Notes: a model not told the origin generated them from the letters alone. A stretch of DNA of 43,814 bases from Lachnospiraceae bacterium UBA1721 (GCA_002317155.1 DCIR01000036.1:46648-90461); one strand, 5' to 3'. Positions 24,511 through 33,759 are shown, counted from the stretch's first letter. Translations and numbers: made by a program.

Positions 24511-24571
24511 TTATTTCTTCTCAAGCATTCGTTATTATATTTGGAAAATGCTTATTTCCTCTCAAGCATTC
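24511..24571. repeat. Direct repeat of the uvrA 3' end (20 bp, 19 matches)
   Basis: The last 20 nt of uvrA, including its stop codon (24552-24571), recur at 24511-24530 with a single mismatch (TTCTTCTCAAG versus TTCCTCTCAAG), 41 nt apart. The outer copy would read MLEKK-stop in the uvrA sense, mirroring the true end MLERK. It marks the junction between uvrA and the polysaccharide module. Confidence 0.8.
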
Positions 24572-27404
24572 TCTTAACGTACTTACCTGTATAAGATGAT
24601 TTGTTGGCTGCTATATCCTCGGGTGTACCCTCGGCAACAACCGTACCGCCTCTGTTACCACCTTCAGGTCCCATATCTATAAGATAGTCAGCACACTTAA
24701 TCACATCGAGGTTATGCTCTATTACCACAACAGTATTGCCGCCGTCAGCAAGACGCTGAAGTATCTCGACAAGCTTGTGAACATCTGCAAAATGGAGTCC
24801 TGTAGTCGGCTCATCAAGCACATAAATCGTCTTACCTGTGCTTCTCTTCGAAAGCTCTGTTGCCAGCTTAATTCTCTGAGCCTCTCCACCTGAAAGCTGT
24901 GTCGAAGGCTGACCCAGTTTGATATAACCTAATCCAACATCATACAAAGTCTGAATCTTATTACGGATAGAAGGCATATTTTCAAAATATGTAAGTGCCT
25001 CCTCAACAGTCATATCGAGAACATCAAAAATATTCTTACCCTTATATCTGCATTCAAGAGTCTCTCTGTTATATCTCTTACCTTCACATACCTCACAGGG
25101 TACATACACATCGGGAAGGAAATGCATCTCTATTTTAACAATTCCGTCACCGCTGCAGGCTTCGCAGCGTCCGCCCTTTACATTGAATGAAAAACGGCCC
25201 TTGGTATAGCCCTTGGCCTTAGCCTCTGTGGTTGATGCAAAGAGATCTCTTATCGTATCAAACACTCCGGTATATGTAGCAGGGTTAGATCTCGGAGTAC
25301 GTCCGATAGGACTCTGGTCGATGCAAATAATCTTATCCAGATTCTCAACACCTTCAATAGCCTTATGCTTACCCGGTATCGTGTGCGCACGATTAAGCTT
25401 TTTAGCGAGACTCTTGTATAAAATTTCATTTACAAGTGATGATTTTCCGCTACCTGACACACCTGTAACACAAGTGAATACACCTGTGGGGAACTTAACA
25501 TCTACATTCTTTAAGTTATTCTCAGTTGCACCTTTAACGGTGAGCCATCCGGTAGGTTTTCTTCTCGAAGAAGGTACCGGAATCTTCTTTGCTCCACTGA
25601 GGTACTGTCCTGTAATTGACTGAGGATTTTTCATAATCTCCTCAGCTGTACCAACAGCTACCACCTCACCTCCGTGCGAACCTGCTCCCGGACCAATATC
25701 CACTATGTAATCAGCCTCCAGCATGGTGTCCTCATCATGCTCTACGACAATTAATGTATTACCGAGATCTCTCAGATTCTTAAGAGTAGCCAAAAGCTTA
25801 TCATTATCTCTCTGATGTAAACCGATTGAAGGCTCATCGAGAATGTAGCATACGCCAACGAGCCCCGAACCTATCTGTGTCGCAAGTCTGATTCTCTGCG
25901 CTTCACCGCCGCTCAAAGACGCCGTAGCTCTTGAAAGAGACAGATAATCCAGTCCAACATTAATAAGGAATCCTACTCTTGCCTTTATTTCTTTTAATAT
26001 CTGCTCGCCGATAAATTCCTGCTGTTTTGTAAGTACCAGTTTATTTAAAAAATCTGCAAGGTCTACGATAGAAAGATCTGTGACCTCGTATATATTTCTG
26101 TCTCCGACAGTTACTGCCAAAGATTCTCTTTTCAATCTTCTTCCGCCGCAGTCTGCGCAGGGAGTAAATCTCATGAAAGTCTCATATTCCGCGCGTGCGC
26201 TCTCGCCTCCGGTCTCTCTGTAGCGTCTCTCAACATTACGGATCAATCCTTCAAACGCAATCTTATATACACCTGTTCCACGCTGTCCCGAATAATGCAC
26301 ATTGACTTCTTTATCGGTTCCATAGAACAAAATCTTCTTGATTTCTTCAGGATAATCCTGTATCGGCGTATCAAGACTAAACTTAAATTCCTTACTCAAC
26401 GCCACAAGTGTAGCATTGGTAAAGCTTCCTGACTGATTAGCCGATTGCCATCCGTTTACAATAATAGCTCCATCATTTATCGAAACCGCCATATCGGGAA
26501 TCATCAGATCGATGTCAAATTCCATCTTGTATCCCAGTCCCGCGCAGGTAGGGCATGCACCAAACGGATTGTTGAATGAAAAGCTTCTGGGCTCTACTTC
26601 AGAAATACTTACTCCGCAATCAGGACATGCATAACTGGTACTAAAGGTCATCATATCGCCACCAATCACATCGATGTACAATAAGCCTTCCGCGATATTC
26701 AAAGCATTCTCAATAGAGTCTGTAAGTCTGCTCTCAATTCCGGCTTTTACCACAAGACGATCTATAATAATCTCAATATTATGCTTGTTGTTTTTTTCAA
26801 GAGAAATATCCTCTGTAAGATCATACTGAATGCCATCAATTCTGACACGGGCATATCCGCCGCGTCTTGCCTTCTCGATAACCTTCTCATGCTGACCCTT
26901 ACGTCCTCTTACTACCGGAGCAAGAACCTGGAACTTGGTTCCTTCCGGCAACGCACATATCTGGTCAACAATCTGATCGACAGTCTGCTTCTCTATAGCT
27001 CTTCCGCATTCAGGGCAATGCGGTATACCTATTCTGGCATAGAGTAATCTGAAATAGTCATATATTTCTGTAACAGTGCCCACTGTAGATCTGGGGTTAC
27101 GGTTTGTCGATTTCTGGTCGATTGATATAGCCGGTGATAATCCTGATATATATTCCACATTCGGCTTTTCCATCTGACCGAGGAACTGTCTTGCATATGA
27201 TGACAGCGATTCCATATATCTTCTCTGGCCTTCGGCATATATGGTATCAAATGCCAGTGAAGATTTACCGCTTCCGGATACACCTGTCATAACAACAAGT
27301 GCATCACGGGGTATTTCTACTTCAATATTCTTTAAGTTGTTCTCTCTTGCTCCGCGTACAACAATTTTGTTCTTCGGAAGCATTTTTACACTCTTGGTTT
27401 CCAT
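24552..27404 (-). CDS. uvrA: Excinuclease ABC subunit A
   Basis: A 950-residue nucleotide-excision repair ATPase that finds damaged DNA and loads UvrB. It has two ABC cassettes: Walker A GVSGSGKSSLAFDTI near residue 40 and GVSGSGKSSLVNEIL near 645, with signatures ATASLSGGEAQRIRLATQI and STQLSGGEAQRIKLATEL. Zinc modules include CPECGRAIEKQ, CPDCGVSI and the C-terminal CEACSGDGIVKIEM ... CEVCEGKRYN. Full length. It lies downstream of the McrB-like gene, and the polysaccharide module follows without a clear terminator. Confidence 0.98.
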   Translation of the reverse strand: METKSVKMLPKNKIVVRGARENNLKNIEVEIPRDALVVMTGVSGSGKSSLAFDTIYAEGQRRYMESLSSYARQFLGQMEKPNVEYISGLSPAISIDQKSTNRNPRSTVGTVTEIYDYFRLLYARIGIPHCPECGRAIEKQTVDQIVDQICALPEGTKFQVLAPVVRGRKGQHEKVIEKARRGGYARVRIDGIQYDLTEDISLEKNNKHNIEIIIDRLVVKAGIESRLTDSIENALNIAEGLLYIDVIGGDMMTFSTSYACPDCGVSISEVEPRSFSFNNPFGACPTCAGLGYKMEFDIDLMIPDMAVSINDGAIIVNGWQSANQSGSFTNATLVALSKEFKFSLDTPIQDYPEEIKKILFYGTDKEVNVHYSGQRGTGVYKIAFEGLIRNVERRYRETGGESARAEYETFMRFTPCADCGGRRLKRESLAVTVGDRNIYEVTDLSIVDLADFLNKLVLTKQQEFIGEQILKEIKARVGFLINVGLDYLSLSRATASLSGGEAQRIRLATQIGSGLVGVCYILDEPSIGLHQRDNDKLLATLKNLRDLGNTLIVVEHDEDTMLEADYIVDIGPGAGSHGGEVVAVGTAEEIMKNPQSITGQYLSGAKKIPVPSSRRKPTGWLTVKGATENNLKNVDVKFPTGVFTCVTGVSGSGKSSLVNEILYKSLAKKLNRAHTIPGKHKAIEGVENLDKIICIDQSPIGRTPRSNPATYTGVFDTIRDLFASTTEAKAKGYTKGRFSFNVKGGRCEACSGDGIVKIEMHFLPDVYVPCEVCEGKRYNRETLECRYKGKNIFDVLDMTVEEALTYFENMPSIRNKIQTLYDVGLGYIKLGQPSTQLSGGEAQRIKLATELSKRSTGKTIYVLDEPTTGLHFADVHKLVEILQRLADGGNTVVVIEHNLDVIKCADYLIDMGPEGGNRGGTVVAEGTPEDIAANKSSYTGKYVKRMLERK

Positions 27405-27447
27405 TTATTTCTTACGTTTTTAAACTAAAATCATTTTAAGGCTTATA

Positions 27448-29100
27448 TTATATTTGCTGCTGATTCTGTTGCTGAACCTGCTGCTGAGCCATCTGAGGAC
27501 GCTGGCCCTGCTGAATCTGCTGATTCTGCTGACCGTTCATATTGCTCAGAATATGCTGCCCCTGATTCATGCCCGACGGCTGCTGAGGATATCCGCCCTG
27601 TGGTCTGGGCTGTCCCATCTGCGGCTGTCCTCCGACAGGAGGCATTCCGGGTGCCTGCATTCCGGGTCTTCCCCTGTAAATCGGCGGATCTGCAAGCAAT
27701 TCAAACAAGTCTGAATCAGGACTGATATATTTTTCGAAAATATCTTCAAATGAGTCTGTAAAGTATCTGAATGAGTTAGGGAATACATCCTGCTTAAGAT
27801 AGAAAATAACCTTATTCATGAATATAGCTCTATCCTCAAGCTCGTGTTCACGAATGAAGTAAGGTCCCAGCTTCTTATTCTCAGCAATGAGCTTATCCGA
27901 CTGTCTTCCTTCTCTCTTAGCCTCAAGGTTCTCCGCATCAATCGCGTGGTTAACAAGTGAAGAGAATGTCGGCCAGTTTCTCTGAAGCAATCCTCTTGCC
28001 TCGAGCTTTGCTGCAAAAGATCCACTGATTGTATTGCGGTCTGCAAACACTTCCTTAAGAGGTCTGCGGCCATTGAACAGACTACGCTCCTGTCTCATTG
28101 AATCAGGAAGAATACTGTAATCAATCTGAACATACTCCATCTCGAAACGTCTCTTGAACGCACTATCCATAACGAAGATGTTATCGTCGGCAGTATTCAT
28201 GGTCGCAACTATATTAAAGTTAGCAGGAATCCATATTCTACCGTCGAAGAAGATATTCTTCATCCAGGGATCTCGTGAGAAGTAATTACCGATATCTCTG
28301 TTAACGATGGTATATGATGATTTTCCGGAAGGACCACGGTCAAGCAGCTGGAATACATCTCCGAAAATAGAAGGTGCATTACCACGGTTAATCTCTTCGA
28401 TGATCAGGAAAAATCTCTCCTGAGGATTAAGAAACGCTGACTTTAACAGTTCAGTGAAAGGACCCGGAACAAATGCATAGTCCAAGGGTCTGTCAGGCGA
28501 TACCAAAGGCTTGATACATCCTACAAACTCACCGTATGTATATGCAGGATGGAAAATAACTCTCTTGATATGCGTACGCATAACAGCGTCATCAGGGAAC
28601 TCTTTCTTAAGCATCTGATCAACTCTGTGAGACTTACCTGTACCGGGTGCACCGTAAAATACCTTCTGAACAGGTTTCATTACCGCTTCCTGGAAATGAT
28701 ACTCCTCCATATTGGTCTGCTTTACTTCCTTCTTAACCTCGGTCTTGCGAGACAGGTAAAACTGTGCGTGAACATCAGGAGCTACAGAATGTCCACCGTA
28801 CTGAAGATAGTGGTGATACAATTCGAATGCAGCTGAAATAGTTCCATGTCCATCAGCATCAAGCTGCTCAAACTCCGGAAACTTCTTAATCATCTCAACC
28901 TTTTCTTCAAGGTTGGAATAATCGTTGATAAAAAACAGATTACTGATTGGCATATACGGTATGTTGGTACATGATTTTCTCAATGCATAACAATATGCAG
29001 AAATCTCATTGTCGGAATAGATTCTCATTCCGTCCTCATGCACCTGTTTGCGCAGCCAGTCTCTAAATTCCTTCTCATTTTCAGCCGGTGTATTAGCCAT
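27448..29100 (-). CDS. Orphan McrB-like AAA+ ATPase with Gln/Pro-rich tail
   Basis: A 550-residue AAA+ protein of the McrB branch. After an N-terminal region of unknown fold (1-140), Walker A is GAPGTGKS at 150-157, Walker B with the McrB hallmark is FFLIIEEINRGN at 230-241, followed by ATMNTADDNIFVMDSAFKRR at 299-318, including sensor-1 Asn and the RRF arginines. The last 75 residues (476-550) are low complexity with about 26 Gln plus Pro, Gly, Met and Asn, ending VQQQNQQQI. McrB normally works with McrC in restriction; no McrC, nuclease or methylase is here. AAGGGG precedes the ATG. It sits between uvrA and a patatin gene, behind that gene's terminator. Substrate and partner unknown. Confidence 0.85.
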   Translation of the reverse strand: MANTPAENEKEFRDWLRKQVHEDGMRIYSDNEISAYCYALRKSCTNIPYMPISNLFFINDYSNLEEKVEMIKKFPEFEQLDADGHGTISAAFELYHHYLQYGGHSVAPDVHAQFYLSRKTEVKKEVKQTNMEEYHFQEAVMKPVQKVFYGAPGTGKSHRVDQMLKKEFPDDAVMRTHIKRVIFHPAYTYGEFVGCIKPLVSPDRPLDYAFVPGPFTELLKSAFLNPQERFFLIIEEINRGNAPSIFGDVFQLLDRGPSGKSSYTIVNRDIGNYFSRDPWMKNIFFDGRIWIPANFNIVATMNTADDNIFVMDSAFKRRFEMEYVQIDYSILPDSMRQERSLFNGRRPLKEVFADRNTISGSFAAKLEARGLLQRNWPTFSSLVNHAIDAENLEAKREGRQSDKLIAENKKLGPYFIREHELEDRAIFMNKVIFYLKQDVFPNSFRYFTDSFEDIFEKYISPDSDLFELLADPPIYRGRPGMQAPGMPPVGGQPQMGQPRPQGGYPQQPSGMNQGQHILSNMNGQQNQQIQQGQRPQMAQQQVQQQNQQQI

Positions 29101-29120
29101 TTATTTTCCCCTTTTCCTGT

Positions 29121-29155
29121 AAAAAACTATCGGCAGGCCTTACAGGCGTGCCGAT
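29121..29155 (-). terminator. Terminator of the acyl-CoA synthetase/patatin operon
   Basis: ATCGGCAGGCCT (29129-29140) pairs with AGGCGTGCCGAT (29144-29155) with one mismatch and a tight loop; the minus-strand RNA then reads AGTTTTTT. It starts 6 nt after the patatin stop codon, so the McrB-like gene downstream probably needs its own promoter or read-through. Confidence 0.85.
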
Positions 29156-29160
29156 ATAAC

Positions 29161-30015
29161 TTATTCTGCCATAAACGCCCGGAGCTCATCAATCTTACCT
29201 TCCATAAGCGCGTGGGCATACTGATAGCAATTCTCAAGCTTTTTCTTATTTGTTTCAAAATGTCCTACCATCGTTTTTTCAGGCTTAATGATGATAGCAC
29301 GACCTTCTCTTTGAAGTCTCTCAATGAGTTCCATTTGTCTCTCGTACTCAGCCTTGCGATTGAGAATAGTCTCCGCAAGCTTAGGATACTTTTTCTTATA
29401 GAACATATCCACAAAGAGCTTATACTTGCGATAATCCGTTGCATCATGGGTCTCTGCTTTTGTAAGAATGATTACAACCTTATCGCAGCCGCAGTCCAAT
29501 GCGCGCTGAATGGGCAGGGAGTCAGCAAGACTTCCATCCATATATGTTTTTCCACGCAGCTTTTTAGGTGGGCAAATAAAAGGCAAAGAACATGAAGCCT
29601 GGCAAAAATCCAAGCACTCCATATCATCGCTGAATTCACTCACATACTCCGGTTCACCCGTCTCACAATTAACAACAACAACTTCCCATAAACTTTCGCA
29701 TTTATGATATGCCTCAAAATCGTAAGGAAAGTTTTTCATCGCATAATTGGTAATGCATTCCTGAAGGTCAACTACTTTGCCGGTTCGCAGAATATTAGGC
29801 AAACCGTAAAAGCTTCTGGTACCCTCGTGTGTAAGCACCTTCTTGGAACGACCTATCTGGTGCGATACAAAACCGGACGCATTACTAACTCCAACCGATA
29901 CACCGGATACATACGGGAAATCTATATTATGTTCCATAAGACTATCGAGAACTCCGGCAGTAAAGATACCTCTTATTGCCCCTCCCTCGAGAATTAATCC
30001 TGTCTTAGAACTCAT
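29161..30015 (-). CDS. Patatin-like phospholipase/acyl hydrolase
   Basis: A 284-residue patatin-family serine hydrolase acting on acyl lipids. The oxyanion motif GGAIRGIFTAGVL is at 11-23, the nucleophile Ser40 lies in GVSVG (38-42, usual form GXSXG), and the dyad aspartate Asp160 in TYMDGSLADSLPIQ. The end shows a YjjU/RssA-like helical tail. No signal peptide or anchor, so it is cytosolic or peripheral. GAGG 8 nt upstream supports the ATG at 30015 over a GTG at 30021. It starts 21 nt behind the acyl-CoA synthetase and shares a terminator, so the pair likely recycles fatty acids from lipids. Some patatins are also defence effectors, but no nucleotide-signal partner is adjacent. Confidence 0.9.
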   Translation of the reverse strand: MSSKTGLILEGGAIRGIFTAGVLDSLMEHNIDFPYVSGVSVGVSNASGFVSHQIGRSKKVLTHEGTRSFYGLPNILRTGKVVDLQECITNYAMKNFPYDFEAYHKCESLWEVVVVNCETGEPEYVSEFSDDMECLDFCQASCSLPFICPPKKLRGKTYMDGSLADSLPIQRALDCGCDKVVIILTKAETHDATDYRKYKLFVDMFYKKKYPKLAETILNRKAEYERQMELIERLQREGRAIIIKPEKTMVGHFETNKKKLENCYQYAHALMEGKIDELRAFMAE

Positions 30016-30036
30016 CAACACATCCTCAAATATCTA

Positions 30037-31524
30037 TTACTTAACTAGATTTCTTGCAATCTTCATAGAGCCTGTACGAGGGAAATCCTCTGTACGCACA
30101 ACAACCTTAGATACACGCTTAAATGCAGGCAAGCTAGCGTTAACCTCATCTGCAACAGCCTCCATGGCCTTCTGAATCTCCTCCGGAGTCTTTCCGGCAA
30201 CGGCAGGCTCAAAAGGAAGAATTTCGATACCGATTACTGTGGTACCGTTAACTTCCATCTCACGTGCAAGGCAGTCCTTTACTATATCGTTCTTGCAGAA
30301 ACATTCTTCGATTTCTTCAGGTGAAACATTCTCACCATTAGAAAGAATAATCAAATTCTTAATTCTTCCGGTTATATAGATGAATCCATCTTCATCAAAT
30401 CTTACAAGGTCGCCGGTCTTGAGCCATCCATCCTCAAGAACCTTCGCAGTCTCCTCAGGATTGCCGGCATAGCCAAGCATGACATTGTCACCCTTAATCC
30501 AAAGCTCTCCGTCTACAACCTTATATTCCTGTTCAGGATAAATCATACCCATTGAATCAGGCTTCTCATTGATATTAATATTTGCAGAAGTAAGGTTAGC
30601 ACCTTCGGTTAATCCATAACCGGGATAAAGGTCTATTCCAAATTCAGCTGCATACTTAATAAGTCTAGGCGGAACAGGTGCTGCTCCTACATTCATACTT
30701 CTGAGTTCGCCTAAAAATTCCTTGCCCTTCATCTTAGCGATAGAGAGAATAATCTCTACAAGTCCGGGCACGAGTACAAGATATGTAGGTCTGAGTACAG
30801 GGATCTGACCAACTGCCGCTCTCATATCAGTAATAGCAAATGCGAGTGAACCGGAATAAAGCACTGAGAGGAATCCCATTACTGATCCAAAAATGTGAGA
30901 CATAGGAAGAATAACCATGCACTTCTGTCCTATAGCTCCATGAGGATGATAGCATCCATTAAGTGCTCCTCTCATAAGTGCTCCATGAGTAAGAATAGCT
31001 CCCTTGGGTGCGCCTGTGGTTCCACCGGTAAAATAGATAGCTGCTACTGATTCTTTCTTAACATCACCATATGCTGCTTCATTATCTGAAATAACAGTGG
31101 TAGAAACAACCTTACATGCAACCTTTGAGGCAACCTCTGTAAATTCATCAGCAACCACGAGAAGACTGAATCCGAATTTCATCGAAATACCTGTCACCTG
31201 CTCCTGTCCAAGCTGCACGGGAAGCATGGTAAGAATCGCACCGTATGAAGGAACTGCAAGGAACCACTCCATAGCGTCAAGATCGTTGCGCGCAAGCACA
31301 CCAACCTTATCTCCAGGCTTAACTCCATTCTCTGCAAGTACCGCACGGCGTCTTGCCACACGGCTCACAAGTTCCTTAAAGTTATAAGTAATCTTGCCGT
31401 CACTCGTAGCGGGCATATCAGCAAAATCCTTCTCAACCTTCCCTAGAAACTCAGGGAATGTAGGTACATAATAAATCAACTTCTGCTCTTCTTCTGAGAG
31501 CATATCCACAAAATAATTAGACAT
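30037..31524 (-). CDS. AMP-binding acyl-CoA synthetase-like enzyme
   Basis: A 495-residue ANL-superfamily enzyme that adenylates a carboxylate, probably a fatty acid, and passes it to CoA. The P-loop-like motif is YFTGGTTGAPKGAILTHG, then YPGYGLTEGANLTS, KTGDLVRFDEDGFIYITGR and the hinge NLIILSNGENVSPEEIE. The catalytic Lys is in TGSMKIAR near the C-terminus. AGAGG lies 6 nt before the ATG at 31524; a longer reading from 31596 would add a basic, compositionally odd stretch and is rejected. It heads a two-gene operon with the patatin. Whether the partner is CoA or an acyl carrier protein is not readable. Confidence 0.9.
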   Translation of the reverse strand: MSNYFVDMLSEEEQKLIYYVPTFPEFLGKVEKDFADMPATSDGKITYNFKELVSRVARRRAVLAENGVKPGDKVGVLARNDLDAMEWFLAVPSYGAILTMLPVQLGQEQVTGISMKFGFSLLVVADEFTEVASKVACKVVSTTVISDNEAAYGDVKKESVAAIYFTGGTTGAPKGAILTHGALMRGALNGCYHPHGAIGQKCMVILPMSHIFGSVMGFLSVLYSGSLAFAITDMRAAVGQIPVLRPTYLVLVPGLVEIILSIAKMKGKEFLGELRSMNVGAAPVPPRLIKYAAEFGIDLYPGYGLTEGANLTSANININEKPDSMGMIYPEQEYKVVDGELWIKGDNVMLGYAGNPEETAKVLEDGWLKTGDLVRFDEDGFIYITGRIKNLIILSNGENVSPEEIEECFCKNDIVKDCLAREMEVNGTTVIGIEILPFEPAVAGKTPEEIQKAMEAVADEVNASLPAFKRVSKVVVRTEDFPRTGSMKIARNLVK

Positions 31525-31728
31525 ATAAGGCCTCTTTTTTTTATAATATTTTTGTGTAGTTATGAGTCGTCTGAATCGCTTCACACACTTATACACACAG
31601 AGTTTATTTTACACAAATTGTCAAGAATATTCAAGAGCACACAGCCATCCAAGAAGACCAATCATTCACATTGACCTCTTATAAATCTTGCATTATGACT
31701 ACATATGACATTCTCATTTGACCATATA

Positions 31729-33705
31729 TCAGTCTTTTAATTTTGCTCTCAATTCGAGCATCTTATCTCTCAGTTCAGCAGCGGTCTCGAAATCAAGTTC
31801 CGCAGACGCCTTCTTCATCTGTTTTTCAGTCTTGTCTATAAGTTTTTTGAGTTCATCTTTGCTCATAGACTCAGGATCCTTCTCCCATGCAACCTCTTCC
31901 TTGGCAATCTCCTTGGAAATACTGATCAGATCCCTGATTGATTTTTTAATGGTCGTCGGTGTTATGCCATGAGCCTCATTGTACGCCTGCTGTATTTCTC
32001 TACGTCTGTTGGTCTCACCAATGGCATTTTTCATGGAATCTGTAATAACATCTGCATACATTATTACGCGACCTTCCGAGTTTCTTGCCGCACGACCTAT
32101 CGTCTGAACAAGTGAAGTTTCACTTCTTAAGAATCCTTCCTTATCAGCATCAAGAATAGCCACAAGCGTAATCTCGGGAATATCGAGACCCTCTCTCAGA
32201 AGGTTAATTCCAACAAGTACATCAAACACATCCAGTCTCATATCTCTGATTATCTTGGTACGCTCAAGAGCATCGATGTCAGAGTGCATATATTTTACGC
32301 GAACGCCGGCCTCCCTTAAGTATTCCGTCAGATCCTCTGCCATACGTTTTGTAAGCGTTGTGATAAGAACTTTATGCTTGTTATTCGTCTCCTTGCGGAT
32401 TTCTCCCAGCAAATCATCGATCTGACCCTCAACCGGTCTTACATCAACCTCCGGATCAAGCAAACCTGTAGGTCTGATAACCTGTTCTGTGCGAAGGAGC
32501 TCATGCTCTTCCTCATACACCGAAGGGGTAGCTGATACAAAAAGCATCTGTCCTATATGGTCCTCAAACTCATTAAAATTCAGAGGTCTGTTATCAAGTG
32601 CACTCGGAAGTCTGAAACCATAGTCGACAAGTGTAAGCTTACGCGATCTGTCTCCAGCATACATGCCTCGTATCTGAGGAATGGTAATATGCGACTCATC
32701 AACAATGATCAAAAAATCGTCCGGGAAGAAATCCAGCAGTGTCATCGGAGGCTCTCCCGGCTTGGCTCCGCTCATATGTCTTGAGTAGTTCTCTATTCCG
32801 GAACAGAATCCGGTCTCACGTAGCATCTCTACGTCAAAATTAGTACGCTCAGCAATTCGCTGTGCCTCTATCAGTCTGTCCTCACCCTTAAAATACTTAA
32901 CGCGTTCTTCAAGCTCTGCCTCTATCGCATCACAGGCGGTCTTTATATGATCCGGTGCAATTACATAATGAGATGCGGGGAAGACCGCAATATGCTCAAG
33001 CGCGGCCTTAACTTTACCGTTAAGCGGTTCCACCTCCGTAATGCGGTCAATCTCATCTCCAAACCATTCTATGCGGATAAGATAATCTCCACCCTGCGCC
33101 GGATAGAACTCCATTGTATCACCGTGAACTGTGAACACTCCCGGTTTCTTCTCCATATCATTGCGCTCATACTGCATATCAATAAAGCTACGAATAACTT
33201 CATCTCGTCCAAGCTCCATTCCGGGGCGAAGTGATAAAATCATCCCCTTATATTCATCGGGACTTCCGAGACCGTATATACATGACACCGAAGCAACTAC
33301 AACAACATCTCGTCTTTCCGCAAGTGATGCAGTTGCAGACAGTCTGAGCTTTTCTATCTCATCATTGATCGAAGAATCTTTGGCAATATATGTATCTGAC
33401 TGAGGAACATACGCCTCAGGCTGATAATAATCATAGTAGGATACAAAATACTCTACTGCGTTCTCAGGGAAAAATTCCTTCATCTCACCATAGAGCTGTC
33501 CCGCAAGTGTCTTGTTATGTGAAATGATTATTGTCGGCTTGTTGAGTGCAGCAATAACATTTGCCATTGTAAAAGTCTTACCTGAACCGGTAACACCAAG
33601 CAGTGTCTGAAACTGATTGCCTTCCTTAAATCCATTAACAAGATCATTTATAGCCTGCGGCTGGTCTCCTGTAGGCTGATATGGAGAATGTAATTTGAAT
33701 TCCAT
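31729..33705 (-). CDS. uvrB: Excinuclease ABC subunit B
   Basis: A 658-residue damage-verification helicase of nucleotide-excision repair. Walker A is GVTGSGKTFTMANV near residue 45. The beta-hairpin region VEYFVSYYDYYQPEAYVPQ follows, then LIIVDESHITIPQIRGMYAG, the helicase motifs MHSDIDALERTKIIRDMR and VQTIGRAARNSEGRVIMYAD, and the C-terminal UVR motif KASAELDFETAAELRDKM that contacts UvrC. Complete in length. Between it and uvrA lie the lipid operon and the McrB-like gene, where many Firmicutes have the two genes adjacent. Confidence 0.98.
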   Translation of the reverse strand: MEFKLHSPYQPTGDQPQAINDLVNGFKEGNQFQTLLGVTGSGKTFTMANVIAALNKPTIIISHNKTLAGQLYGEMKEFFPENAVEYFVSYYDYYQPEAYVPQSDTYIAKDSSINDEIEKLRLSATASLAERRDVVVVASVSCIYGLGSPDEYKGMILSLRPGMELGRDEVIRSFIDMQYERNDMEKKPGVFTVHGDTMEFYPAQGGDYLIRIEWFGDEIDRITEVEPLNGKVKAALEHIAVFPASHYVIAPDHIKTACDAIEAELEERVKYFKGEDRLIEAQRIAERTNFDVEMLRETGFCSGIENYSRHMSGAKPGEPPMTLLDFFPDDFLIIVDESHITIPQIRGMYAGDRSRKLTLVDYGFRLPSALDNRPLNFNEFEDHIGQMLFVSATPSVYEEEHELLRTEQVIRPTGLLDPEVDVRPVEGQIDDLLGEIRKETNNKHKVLITTLTKRMAEDLTEYLREAGVRVKYMHSDIDALERTKIIRDMRLDVFDVLVGINLLREGLDIPEITLVAILDADKEGFLRSETSLVQTIGRAARNSEGRVIMYADVITDSMKNAIGETNRRREIQQAYNEAHGITPTTIKKSIRDLISISKEIAKEEVAWEKDPESMSKDELKKLIDKTEKQMKKASAELDFETAAELRDKMLELRAKLKD

Positions 33706-33759
33706 TTATTTCTCTTCTTTCAATTAAAACAACTAATCAAGCTATTCTTGTTACACAAA

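Noticed and set aside
24517..24552. AAGCATT/AATGCTT inverted pair behind uvrA
   Set aside because: Long AT-rich loop and no T-run; better explained as part of the duplicated uvrA end.
29161..30015. Patatin as the effector of a CBASS-type defence system
   Set aside because: No CD-NTase or signalling cyclase is adjacent; CdaA in this window is a housekeeping enzyme in another operon. The patatin pairs with an acyl-CoA synthetase.
31525..31596. N-terminal extension of the acyl-CoA synthetase
   Set aside because: The added residues are basic and unlike the family, and a good ribosome site lies just before the ATG at 31524.
31525..31728. TTGACA near 31615 as promoter of the acyl-CoA synthetase gene
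   Set aside because: No acceptable -10 at 16-18 nt was found; a promoter is expected here but could not be placed.
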